Source: Chlorobiota bacterium (GTDB lineage Bacteria > Bacteroidota > Ignavibacteria > Kapaibacteriales > NICIL-2). Taken from it: DNA of 64,000 bases. The notes below the pieces were generated by a model. The model saw only the letters and a list, made by a program, of their open reading frames with translations, ran no database searches and was not told the origin of the DNA. The translations under genes were made by a program, and so were the position numbers. Within the stretch, counting starts at the first letter, position 1. Each line of letters opens with the position of its first letter. Below, piece by piece: positions 17,651-25,367 of the stretch. The DNA lies in the NCBI GenBank assembly GCA_026415505.1, contig JAOAGY010000007.1:1-64000 (forward strand), given 5' to 3'.

Positions 17651-19175
17651 CTGTCTCAGCAGCACGGACGCCATGGGCGACGGCACTTTCAAAAGCAGGG
17701 GCACTATCGTTGTCGGTATTGGCGAAAATGATATTTCCCAGTCGTTGTCGTGCTCGTTGAGCGGGTCCGTTGTGCGAACCCGGTGACGGCACAACGAGTG
17801 CATGTCCCCATCCGAATACGTGTACTTCCTCGATTGCCGATGCTGCGACTGTCGGTACAGTCTCCGTCACTCGCGCAGCGATTGTCCGAGCCAGCGAAGC
17901 CAGAATGTCGTCGCTCTGCATGATCGTGCGTTCGCGTGCCGATCGAGGCGCGTACACACTGGCAACTGTGGAGCTGTTGGATATACCGGAAGTCGCCGTT
18001 GCATTGATGATATCGGTGAACAAAGGTCCGCCATCGGGAACCCACAGATCGAATGCCGGTGGAAGAATGTTCTCGCGGGCACCCAAGTGGACCGTCAAAA
18101 ACGGAGAGTATCGCAGCGAATGCATCGCGGCACGCTGAGCTTGGGGTAGGTCGGGTATGATTGCCGGCAGCATGAATTTCTGCACGGCAACGATCGCAGC
18201 GCGACACCGGTACCTATGAAGCGTGCCCTGGCGGTCGAGTGCCCAGACCGTTGGAGCTGTATCGCCCTCGATACGGATGCACGTTCGGTCGGTATGGACG
18301 CAGCCACCGAGTTTGTTCACTATTGCAGTTGACAGTCCACCGATACCACCTGGAAAGGTATATCGCGGTCCGGTGATCTCGCTTGCATAGAAGTTGAGCA
18401 GGGCGTAAGCATTGACGCGGTCGAGAGAGTCGCCCATCGAAGAGCGAGCATACAGATCGAGCAGCGACCGCAGAAATGGCGAGCGATACGTTGCGATGAA
18501 TTTCGCCGCCGTCGTTGAATCGAACGATGCGAGGTCTCCTGTCAGTTCATCCGGGAGTGGGTATGGCGGAATCGTGTCGCGTTCACGCCGAGCGAGCAGA
18601 TCGTCGCGGAAGCGACGGAGAGCGACTTTTTCTGCTGGTGGGATCGGTAGCGAGGCGATAGTTGCGTCGTCCCACATGTTGTTGAAGACCTGTCCTTTGA
18701 CGATCACGGCATCGTGTGGTGTCGAAATCGGCTCGATTCCTGCAAAGGCGCAGAGTTCCTCGATGGTAGCGTTGCGTTCGACGAAATAGATCGCTGCCAG
18801 AGGGTAATACGTATCGCCCCACCGTCCGCGTCGAGCTGCTCCACCACCGATAGGCTCATTTTCGACAATAGCGATGCTCAAACCGGCTTTCGTCAATGCA
18901 ACCGCTGCTGCCAAACCCGCTGGACCCGCTCCGACGATCACAACGTCAGCGGTGTGGTTTTTTGCGTCCTTCCAGTCGAGTCCATCGCGGCTGTTGTCGC
19001 GGATATAGCGGTGTGCGGTGTCGTAGAACTGATGCTCGACACGCTCGCGACCATCGCTGCCGACACGTTCGAGCTTCGGCGGCGTGCGATTGTTGCAGCT
19101 ATCGAGCGGTGTGCTCACATAGAGCGCACCCGATCCGAGCAGAAGTATCCGTAAGACGTCTCGCCGCGTCGGCAT
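17628..19175 (-). CDS. FAD-dependent oxidoreductase with twin-arginine-like signal
   Basis: The N-terminus RRDVLRILLLGSGALYVS looks like a Tat signal, so export as a folded flavoprotein is plausible. A Rossmann FAD site follows at about residue 78 (DVVIVGAGPAGLAAAVALTKAG), then IVENEPIGGGAARRGRWGD. The C-terminal part has a FAD-closing segment (GNIIFANTDNDSAPAFESAVAHG). The fold is that of the amine oxidase/phytoene desaturase superfamily; the substrate is unknown. 515 residues. It lies 58 bp downstream of the OmpA-like gene on the same strand and may be the last gene of that operon. Confidence 0.8.
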   Translation of the reverse strand: MPTRRDVLRILLLGSGALYVSTPLDSCNNRTPPKLERVGSDGRERVEHQFYDTAHRYIRDNSRDGLDWKDAKNHTADVVIVGAGPAGLAAAVALTKAGLSIAIVENEPIGGGAARRGRWGDTYYPLAAIYFVERNATIEELCAFAGIEPISTPHDAVIVKGQVFNNMWDDATIASLPIPPAEKVALRRFRDDLLARRERDTIPPYPLPDELTGDLASFDSTTAAKFIATYRSPFLRSLLDLYARSSMGDSLDRVNAYALLNFYASEITGPRYTFPGGIGGLSTAIVNKLGGCVHTDRTCIRIEGDTAPTVWALDRQGTLHRYRCRAAIVAVQKFMLPAIIPDLPQAQRAAMHSLRYSPFLTVHLGARENILPPAFDLWVPDGGPLFTDIINATATSGISNSSTVASVYAPRSARERTIMQSDDILASLARTIAARVTETVPTVAASAIEEVHVFGWGHALVVPSPGSHNGPAQRARQRLGNIIFANTDNDSAPAFESAVAHGVRAAETAIASLKQ

Positions 19176-19233
19176 TACGGAAGGTGCTGGTGTTCTGAAT
19201 TCATTGTTCCAGTTGCCGATGCTATTGGGAGTG

Positions 19234-19935
19234 CTACTTTACGCGGATAGTAAAGTAAGTGCCGCCGTAATAGAACCTGCCTTTCGGACGCAACCTTCGT
19301 GGGGGTGGATTGTACGGGTCGGTCGAGGTAATCTGAAGGGGTTCCAGACGAGACGGTGAAATACCGCGTCTGCGGAAGTACGCAATGATCGAATCAGCGC
19401 GTTGCCCGGAAAGGGTCGCCATCTTGTCAGCGGTGTCGGGCTTGTCGGGATAGCATTCGATCGCAAAGCCAATGTCAGGGTTGAGCTGCAGCAGTTGGAC
19501 GTATTGGGACAATCGTTCGTCGATGCCGACACGAAATCGAGCGCTTTGGTGCTCGAACAGCGGGACACTGACCAGGAGACGTCGCCCTGAGACTTTAGGC
19601 ATCAACACAAAATCGCGAGACAACTCTATCGGTCGGCTGACATCAGGTGTCGAGATCGCCTCGCGCCACCGCATATATCCATCGGTTTGGAACTCGACAT
19701 CGTACTGCTCCCTTGGTTTGAGAATGCATTGGTACTTGCCCTGCTCGGCAGCATTCGAGCGCGTCTCGTTGACCTTGTTACCGCGTCGATCGAAAAATGT
19801 CAACTTTGCTGTCAATGGTTTGCGTGTTTGTGCATCCAAAACGACACCGTTGAGCAAAACGGTCGGTTCGGTCTTAGCCCAGATGAGGTTCGTCAATAGC
19901 AAGCAAACAAGTATCGGTCCAATAGCTCTGCTCAT
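19234..19935 (-). CDS. Secreted protein: regulatory-like (CRD) domain plus OmpA-like C-terminal domain
   Basis: 233 residues. A signal peptide (MSRAIGPILVCLLLTNLIWA) leads to a carboxypeptidase-regulatory-like beta domain at about 25-115 (LLNGVVLDAQTRKPLTAKLTF, the typical start of this fold). An OmpA-C-like domain follows at about 130-233: PDIGFAIECYPDKPDTADKM then LSGQRADSIIAYFRRRGI, matching the LSxxRAxxV peptidoglycan-binding helix, though the upstream GHTD motif is changed. It is the last of three overlapping genes whose domains add up to those of T9SS protein PorE. No lipobox is seen. Confidence 0.75.
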   Translation of the reverse strand: MSRAIGPILVCLLLTNLIWAKTEPTVLLNGVVLDAQTRKPLTAKLTFFDRRGNKVNETRSNAAEQGKYQCILKPREQYDVEFQTDGYMRWREAISTPDVSRPIELSRDFVLMPKVSGRRLLVSVPLFEHQSARFRVGIDERLSQYVQLLQLNPDIGFAIECYPDKPDTADKMATLSGQRADSIIAYFRRRGISPSRLEPLQITSTDPYNPPPRRLRPKGRFYYGGTYFTIRVK

Positions 19936-20333
19936 TTTTTCCTCTTCGAGGATTTTTTCGATTTCGTTTTCGGTGTCTTCGCTGGCGATTTCTGCGTTGG
20001 CGTGTCGTTGGAAGAAAACGATTGCCCTATGCTGAAATCTTGGGTGAGCTCGGTGTATTTTGTCGCAGGTGGTATGGTGTAGGTGAAAGTGTAGCGTTCC
20101 AGATTCTCCGTCGTAATCGTGACTGAGTACGAGTGACCGGGCGACAGCACGGTCTGGTACGTGCCATCGGCAGCACTCTTGGCGCGAATGGTTTTGCCCG
20201 TTTCGTCTCGGAAGAGCATCTCCACACGAGCTGGCTGATTTCCGTTGCGGACGGTCCCGCGCAGCAGAGCTGTCGGCTCGATTTGAAATGCATGGAGTGT
20301 TGCAGCAATCAAGAAAACCAGCGATAGTTTCAT
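19932..20333 (-). CDS. Small secreted protein with regulatory-like (CRD) domain and Lys-rich tail
   Basis: 133 residues. A signal peptide is likely (MKLSLVFLIAATLHAF). One carboxypeptidase-regulatory-like beta-sandwich follows (ALLRGTVRNGNQPARVEMLF to TQDFSIG, with DGTYQTVLSPGHSYSVTI). The last 25 residues are Lys/Ser/Pro-rich (TKSKKSSKRKK), a basic tail that could contact cell wall, LPS or nucleic acid. Both ends overlap neighbours by ATGA, suggesting strict translational coupling with the WD40 gene before and the OmpA-like gene after. Confidence 0.75.
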   Translation of the reverse strand: MKLSLVFLIAATLHAFQIEPTALLRGTVRNGNQPARVEMLFRDETGKTIRAKSAADGTYQTVLSPGHSYSVTITTENLERYTFTYTIPPATKYTELTQDFSIGQSFSSNDTPTQKSPAKTPKTKSKKSSKRKK

Positions 20334-21370
20334 CGTCGTTTCCGTGGTTGTGATTGGTTGTGTTTTTTACCATTGCTCTGTTGTCCGTCGGTGTCCAAAG
20401 GATGGCGATTCCATACCCGAATGGATCCATCGCTACAGCCTGCGACGACTGTGTGACTGTCGCTGGTAACGTCGATGCTCCAAATCGGAGTGCCGACGTC
20501 AATGCTGTCACTGGCAGTACCTGTGAGGATATCCCAAAGCATGATTTTGCCGTCGTGTCCAGCGCTCAAAAGCGTCGTATTGTTGCCGGCGAACGTGATA
20601 TCGCTGACGTAACCGTCGTGCGCTTCGATCGTGCGGAGTAATTGTCCGTCGGGGAGGCTCCAAATTTTGATGAACCCATCGCGGTCTGCGGATGCGAGGT
20701 AGCGACTGTCGAACGAAAACAACACAGCGGTACACGGCGCCGTATGCGGTTGACCTATCAGTGGAATGATTGGTTGCCCGCTCGACGGTGACCATACGAT
20801 CACCTGCATATCCTCTCCGCATGAAGCAATGAGGCTGTCGTTGTAGCTATAGGCGACTCCCGTCACTGCGCCAGTGTGACCGCGCAGCGTTCTCCATTCT
20901 ACGCCATTTTGCCGATCCCAGATTTTCACTGTTTGGTCGCTACTGCCGGTTGCGATGTACCGACCGGAGTCGCTCTGGCTGAAATACACGCACAATACCT
21001 CGCCCGTGTGTCCAGTCAATGTGTTCACCGGTTGGCATGTTGCAGCCGTCCATATACGCAACGTCTGGTCGCCGCTGACGCTGGCAACAAAGCTGTCGTC
21101 ACCGGAGAAGGAAACGTTGTTGACTTCGCTCAGATGTCCGGATGCGGTGCACTTCGGCGTCAACGTCGGGTGCAACTGCCAAAGCTTGACCATGCCATCG
21201 ACGCCGCAAGTGGCAATGAGCGAATCGGATCGGTCAATGAAAACACCCAGAACACCACCTGTGTGGGCATCCGGGATAATGATGGTGGGATTCGATTTGT
21301 GTTGCGCTGCGACGGTCAACGTCATCGTCACTGTAAGCGCCAATGCGAGAGTTGCGAAGCGACCGATCAT
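20330..21370 (-). CDS. Secreted WD40 beta-propeller protein
   Basis: 346 residues. A signal peptide (MIGRFATLALALTVTMTLTVAA) is followed by about seven WD40 repeats. Each reads roughly H-x-G-V-x-x-V-x-F then S-x-D-x-T-V/L-K/R-I/L-W (DGMVKLWQL, DQTLRIWTA, DQTVKIWDR, DMQVIVWSP, DGFIKIWSL, DGKIMLWDI, DGSIRVWNR). Seven blades would close a propeller. A basic tail follows. Exported WD40 proteins usually act as assembly scaffolds. In T9SS, PorE carries such a propeller between TPR and CRD parts; here the propeller is a separate gene without TPRs or a lipobox. Confidence 0.85.
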   Translation of the reverse strand: MIGRFATLALALTVTMTLTVAAQHKSNPTIIIPDAHTGGVLGVFIDRSDSLIATCGVDGMVKLWQLHPTLTPKCTASGHLSEVNNVSFSGDDSFVASVSGDQTLRIWTAATCQPVNTLTGHTGEVLCVYFSQSDSGRYIATGSSDQTVKIWDRQNGVEWRTLRGHTGAVTGVAYSYNDSLIASCGEDMQVIVWSPSSGQPIIPLIGQPHTAPCTAVLFSFDSRYLASADRDGFIKIWSLPDGQLLRTIEAHDGYVSDITFAGNNTTLLSAGHDGKIMLWDILTGTASDSIDVGTPIWSIDVTSDSHTVVAGCSDGSIRVWNRHPLDTDGQQSNGKKHNQSQPRKRR

Positions 21371-21804
21371 GAGCGTGAACCTCCGAGAAATTCCTCGATG
21401 CGCTTGAGCGTTGCTAAAAGATGCTCTGCCTCTTCTCGACTGAGCACGACGGTATCGGCGCTCCCAGTGAGCTTGGCGTTGACTTTGGTGGCACGTCGCT
21501 TTTCAGCATATCGTTTTTCGATCGTCGTATCGTTGGCGATCGGTTCGAGCTCCTCCGAAATCCCGTTGGCGAGTAGTTGACGTACCTCGGCGATAGTTTT
21601 ATGTTGCTCACGGAGCAGGACCTTCAACACCCGCAGCACCCGCAAATCGCGCTCGGTGTACACGCGCACGCCGGCACGATTCTTGTTCGGACGCAACAGC
21701 GGAAATTCGCGCTCCCAGTGGCGAAGAACGTGTTGCTGCTCGTCGAACAGCTCGCTGACTTCGCGAATCGTGTAGTACAGCTTCGGAATCGTCGGATGCT
21801 TCAC
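21367..21804 (-). CDS. MerR-family transcriptional regulator
   Basis: 145 residues from GTG at 21804. Winged-helix MerR DNA-binding domain at about 8-75 (YYTIREVSELFDEQQHVLRHWEREF, then GVRVYTERDLRVLRVLKVLL), followed by a short helical region rich in charge. No metal-binding Cys is seen. Bacteroidota genomes carry a similar short MerR group of unclear ligand. It heads the operon with the WD40, CRD and OmpA-like genes and overlaps the WD40 gene by ATGA, so it may regulate them and itself. A promoter box at 21831-21838 puts the transcript start close to this GTG, which argues against the longer frame that opens at 21888. Confidence 0.88.
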   Translation of the reverse strand: MKHPTIPKLYYTIREVSELFDEQQHVLRHWEREFPLLRPNKNRAGVRVYTERDLRVLRVLKVLLREQHKTIAEVRQLLANGISEELEPIANDTTIEKRYAEKRRATKVNAKLTGSADTVVLSREEAEHLLATLKRIEEFLGGSRS

Positions 21805-21830
21805 GGTGGATACCCGAAAAACACTCGGCG

Positions 21831-21838
21831 CAAATATA
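21831..21838 (-). promoter_or_regulatory. Promoter box for the MerR/WD40/CRD/OmpA-like operon
   Basis: On the minus strand, TATATTTG matches TAnnTTTG. It lies 26 bp upstream of the MerR GTG in the 75-bp divergent gap to the anti-sigma kinase gene. No clear -33 TTTG is seen. Confidence 0.55.
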
Positions 21839-21879
21839 CACGTCTTTATACGCCGTCGCTCGCACACACACAAGCCGAT

Positions 21880-22284
21880 ATGGAACACTACGAGTTGCTT
21901 CTCCCGACCGATCGTTCGATCGTCACTCGCGTGGAAGGTTTTCTGCGCAGCATACCGGCAGTCGAAGAACTACCGCCACAGCGACGGTTCAACGTGATCG
22001 TCGCAACCATGGAAGCTGTGACGAATGCCGTCGTCCATGGCAATCGTTCCGATACGACCAAGCAGGTCGAAATTCGCGTCGAGGTCGCCGACGACGCAAT
22101 CCGTGTGCGAGTGCGCGACTACGGCAGCGGCTTCGATGCGAGCGATCTTCCCGATCCGCGATTGAAGGAAAATCTGCTGCGTGAGGGAGGCAGAGGTGTC
22201 TTCCTGATGCGTTCGCTCGTCGATGATGTCTCTTTCGTTCCGAGCGATCCCGGTACCGAAGTCGTCTTGACGATCAATCGCTGA
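21880..22284 (+). CDS. Anti-sigma-factor-type ATP-binding protein (RsbW-like serine kinase)
   Basis: 134 residues, a single HATPase_c_2 domain. The N box is EAVTNAVVHGNR (Mg-ATP Asn), the G1 box is RVRDYGSGFD, and the G2 region is GGRGVFLMRSLVDDVSF. This is the GHKL form found in RsbW/SpoIIAB-type switch kinases, which phosphorylate an anti-sigma antagonist or bind a sigma factor. No partner sigma, antagonist or phosphatase gene is beside it. It is divergent from the MerR operon. Confidence 0.88.
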   Translation: MEHYELLLPTDRSIVTRVEGFLRSIPAVEELPPQRRFNVIVATMEAVTNAVVHGNRSDTTKQVEIRVEVADDAIRVRVRDYGSGFDASDLPDPRLKENLLREGGRGVFLMRSLVDDVSFVPSDPGTEVVLTINR

Positions 22285-22289
22285 CGCCA

Positions 22290-22649
22290 TCACCAAAATG
22301 CGTTCTTCCAATGCCGAATGATCGGTCCGTCACTGCTTTCCTCGATCGCGATGACGTCGAAGCGATACTCGTTGGCGCTAATGTGCCGGTGAACGTAGAG
22401 AAAGCCTTCGGCAATACGGCGAATCGTGGCGCGTTTGCGTTCGGTCACCGATTCCTCGGGCGATCCGTACTGCGTCGAACGGCGATACTTGACCTCGACG
22501 AACACGAGAGTGTCGTTGTCGTAGGCAACCAGATCGATCTCGCCGTAGCGACCGAATCGGAAATTCTCCGCGACGATGCGATAGCCGTTCTCGACCAGGT
22601 AGCGTCGAGCGATCGTCTCGCCACGTCGTCCGCTACCGTGTGTGCTCAT
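22290..22649 (-). CDS. YraN family (UPF0102) nuclease-fold protein
   Basis: 119 residues. It shows the whole family pattern: GRRGETIARRYLVENGYRIVAENFR, then GEIDLVAYDNDTLVFVEVKYR, which carries the D-x(n)-E-x-K residues of the restriction-endonuclease-like fold. The cellular role is not established; it is often tied to DNA processing. ATG at 22649 shares a base with the upstream permease stop (TGATG). Confidence 0.92.
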   Translation of the reverse strand: MSTHGSGRRGETIARRYLVENGYRIVAENFRFGRYGEIDLVAYDNDTLVFVEVKYRRSTQYGSPEESVTERKRATIRRIAEGFLYVHRHISANEYRFDVIAIEESSDGPIIRHWKNAFW

Positions 22650-23866
22650 CACTCGAACCGCAATGATTCAGCGATCGGTGTTCGCATCGCGCGACGCGCA
22701 GGGGGAACCGATGCAAGCATGCCGGCAACGATACCGATCGCCGATACGGCAACGGCAGCTCCCCAATCGAGCGCGACGGGCAACTCCTGCATGATGTAGC
22801 GATCGGTATCGAGCATGATCCAGTGAAAGCGCTGCTGACCGAGACACAAACCGATTCCGATTGCCGCACCGAGCAGAGTTCCTCCCAGCGCAATCATCAC
22901 GCCCTGCAACTGAAACACACGCCCGATCGAGCGCGGATGTGCGCCGAGTGTGCGGAGTACGGCAATGTCGCGTTGTTTGGACGAAACGGTCATCATCAGC
23001 ATCGCGACGATGTTGAACACTGCGAGCAACACGATCAGCGACAGAAGCAGAAACGACGCGACACGCTCCCACTCCATCACTGCGTACATCTCGCGGTGAA
23101 GATCGTGCCAGCTTTCCACTCGGTAGCGCGCGTCGAGTTGGCGACGAAGTTGCTGGACAAGTTCGGCTCCTTGTCGGCGACTGCTGCAAAAAATGTCGAG
23201 CGCTGTCAGACTCATCGGCGACGTCGCAAAAAGCTCTGCAGCGGTGCTCTGGGTCGTTACCGCCAGCGTGTTGTCGTAGGTGCCATCGTTGCTGAGCAGA
23301 ATGCCAATGACGCGCACGCGCAGCGATGCCGGTATGCCCAATCCCGATACCGCGAAATGAATGTACTCCGGCGAAACCAGCTCGATCGTGTCGCCGGGCA
23401 ATGCACCGAGCCGTTCGGCAGCACCGGCACCGAGCACGACCTCGCCTTGTCGCCGAGGAACGTCGCCGACCAGAACGATGCCCCGCAAGCCGTCGAGACG
23501 CGGCAGGAGCGAATCTTCGTAGCCGCGAACGGAGAGCACATGCATGGCGCGCCCGTGCATCGCAATCGCCTTGCCGTCGAGCACACCGACGACGAGTGCA
23601 TCGTGGGTTCGTCGGAGATGCTGCCGTAGCGAGTCGCCCGATGCGATGAATTTGCCCGCCTGCCCGGTGATCCGCACGTGCGGGTCGATGCGCAGCATGA
23701 GGTCTTCGAAGAGTTGTCGAAAACCGAGAAAAATCGAAGCGACGCAGATGACAGCCGCGACACCGATCGTGATGCCCAGCCATGCCAGAGCTGCGATCAA
23801 TCCGCTGAATTGCACCGAGCGTCGGTTGCGGATGTACCGAAACGCGATTGCTGCTTCGACTCGCAT
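22649..23866 (-). CDS. ABC transporter permease, LolC/LolE (FtsX-like) family
   Basis: 405 residues with four membrane helices: one at the N-terminus, a periplasmic domain of about 220 residues, then three at the C-terminus, the MacB/FtsX layout. Family motifs: IAFRYIRNRR at the start, SLIVLLAVFNIVAMLMMTVSSKQRDIAVLRTLGA before the cytoplasmic coupling region, and PPARRAMRTPIAESLR at the end. The likely role is extracting lipoproteins from the inner membrane for sorting to the outer membrane. The ATPase (LolD) is not next to it. Confidence 0.88.
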   Translation of the reverse strand: MRVEAAIAFRYIRNRRSVQFSGLIAALAWLGITIGVAAVICVASIFLGFRQLFEDLMLRIDPHVRITGQAGKFIASGDSLRQHLRRTHDALVVGVLDGKAIAMHGRAMHVLSVRGYEDSLLPRLDGLRGIVLVGDVPRRQGEVVLGAGAAERLGALPGDTIELVSPEYIHFAVSGLGIPASLRVRVIGILLSNDGTYDNTLAVTTQSTAAELFATSPMSLTALDIFCSSRRQGAELVQQLRRQLDARYRVESWHDLHREMYAVMEWERVASFLLLSLIVLLAVFNIVAMLMMTVSSKQRDIAVLRTLGAHPRSIGRVFQLQGVMIALGGTLLGAAIGIGLCLGQQRFHWIMLDTDRYIMQELPVALDWGAAVAVSAIGIVAGMLASVPPARRAMRTPIAESLRFE

Positions 23867-23882
23867 CGTGCCGAGTGTGGTC

Positions 23883-23890
23883 TATTTTCG
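23883..23890 (+). promoter_or_regulatory. accC: Possible promoter box for accC
   Basis: TATTTTCG differs from TAnnTTTG at one position. It lies 28 bp before the accC ATG in the 52-bp divergent gap. Confidence 0.35.
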
Positions 23891-23918
23891 CGCGTCCAAA
23901 CTACGACAGGCAGAACGG

Positions 23919-25367
23919 ATGTTCTCGAAAGTTCTCATCGCCAATCGCGGCGAAATCGCGATCCGCATCGCGCGAACCTGCCGGCGGCTCGGTATTCGAA
24001 CAGTCGCGGTGTACTCGAATGCGGATGTGCATTCGCCACATGTCCGCGCTTGCGACGAAGCCTATCCGATCGGCGGTACGACGCCGCGCGAAAGTTATCT
24101 GGTTATCGAAAAAATTCTCGACGTCGCTCGGCGCAGCGGTGCCGATGCGATTCATCCCGGCTACGGCTTTTTGTCGGAAAACGATGCATTTGCCGAAGCA
24201 GTGGAAAGCAGCGGTCTGGCGTTCATCGGTCCATCGCCCGATGCCATCCGCTTGCTCGGCGACAAGACTGCTGCGCGCGAGCTTGCGATCGAGCTGGGCG
24301 TTCCGGTCGCGCCCGGTTCCGATGGCGCGGTCGAATCGCTCGATCGAGCGCGCCAGGTCGCCGAACGCATCGGATATCCGCTGCTCATCAAAGCCGCTGC
24401 CGGCGGTGGCGGCAAAGGCATGCGACTGGTCGAACGCAGCGACGATTTGAGCGAACTTTTCGAATCGGCGCAGCGCGAGGCGCTCGCAGCGTTCGGCGAT
24501 GGTCGTGTGTTCATCGAGCGCTACATCGTCCGACCGCGCCACATCGAAATCCAAGTGCTCGCCGACCGCCACGGAACGGTGATCTATTTTCCCGAGCGAG
24601 AGTGCTCCATTCAACGCCGGCATCAAAAGGTCATCGAAGAATCGCCCTCGCCGGCGGTGTCAGCCGATCTTCGCAAGCGCATCGGCGAAGCTGCCGCGAC
24701 ACTTGTGCAAGCTGCAGGCTACACGAACGCCGGAACCGTCGAGTTCTTGCTCGATGCCGATGGATCGTTCTACTTCATGGAAGTCAACACGCGGCTTCAA
24801 GTCGAGCATCCCGTCACCGAAATGATCACCGGCGTAGATTTCGTCGAGCAGCAACTGCGCATCGCCGCAGGCGAGCCACTTCAGCTCCGGCAAGCCGAGG
24901 TCATCGAACCGCGTGGACACGCCATCGAATGCCGCATCTGCGCCGAAGACGTCTTCAACGATTTTCTGCCCGATACCGGCACCGTTCGCCGGCTCATTCT
25001 GCCCGAGGGCGAGGGCATTCGCAACGACTGCGGCATCGAGGAAGGATCGGTCGTGTCGGTTTATTACGACCCGATGGTCGCCAAACTGATCGCGTGGGCA
25101 CCGACGCGCCGAGAGTGCATCGAACGCATGCTCGATGCGCTCGATCGCTACGTCATTGCCGGTGTTCGGACGACGATTCCATTCTGTCACCACGTGCTCC
25201 GATCGGAGCCGTTCCAGAGCGGCGACTATTCGACGCGCTACGTCAGCGAGCACTGGCGCTACGAGGAGCCGGTCTTCGACGATCCGCAGCTTCTGGCAGC
25301 GCTTGCCGCACGCGCATACGACGACTATACTCGACGGCGCATGCCGCCGTGGATTACGAAAGCGTGA
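23919..25367 (+). CDS. accC: Biotin carboxylase (acyl-CoA carboxylase subunit)
   Basis: ATP-dependent carboxylation of biotin, first half-reaction of acetyl- or propionyl-CoA carboxylase. 482 residues from ATG 23919. N-domain: KVLIANRGEIAIRIARTCR. ATP-grasp: KAAAGGGGKGMR. Then RHIEIQVLAD, ERECSIQRRHQKVIEE, FLLDADGSFYFMEVNTRLQVEHPVTE and the C-domain GHAIECRICAED. No BCCP or carboxyltransferase gene is nearby, and the protein ends without a biotin domain, so partners must be elsewhere. The end overlaps the convergent M42 peptidase gene by 14 bp. Confidence 0.93.
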   Translation: MFSKVLIANRGEIAIRIARTCRRLGIRTVAVYSNADVHSPHVRACDEAYPIGGTTPRESYLVIEKILDVARRSGADAIHPGYGFLSENDAFAEAVESSGLAFIGPSPDAIRLLGDKTAARELAIELGVPVAPGSDGAVESLDRARQVAERIGYPLLIKAAAGGGGKGMRLVERSDDLSELFESAQREALAAFGDGRVFIERYIVRPRHIEIQVLADRHGTVIYFPERECSIQRRHQKVIEESPSPAVSADLRKRIGEAAATLVQAAGYTNAGTVEFLLDADGSFYFMEVNTRLQVEHPVTEMITGVDFVEQQLRIAAGEPLQLRQAEVIEPRGHAIECRICAEDVFNDFLPDTGTVRRLILPEGEGIRNDCGIEEGSVVSVYYDPMVAKLIAWAPTRRECIERMLDALDRYVIAGVRTTIPFCHHVLRSEPFQSGDYSTRYVSEHWRYEEPVFDDPQLLAALAARAYDDYTRRRMPPWITKA

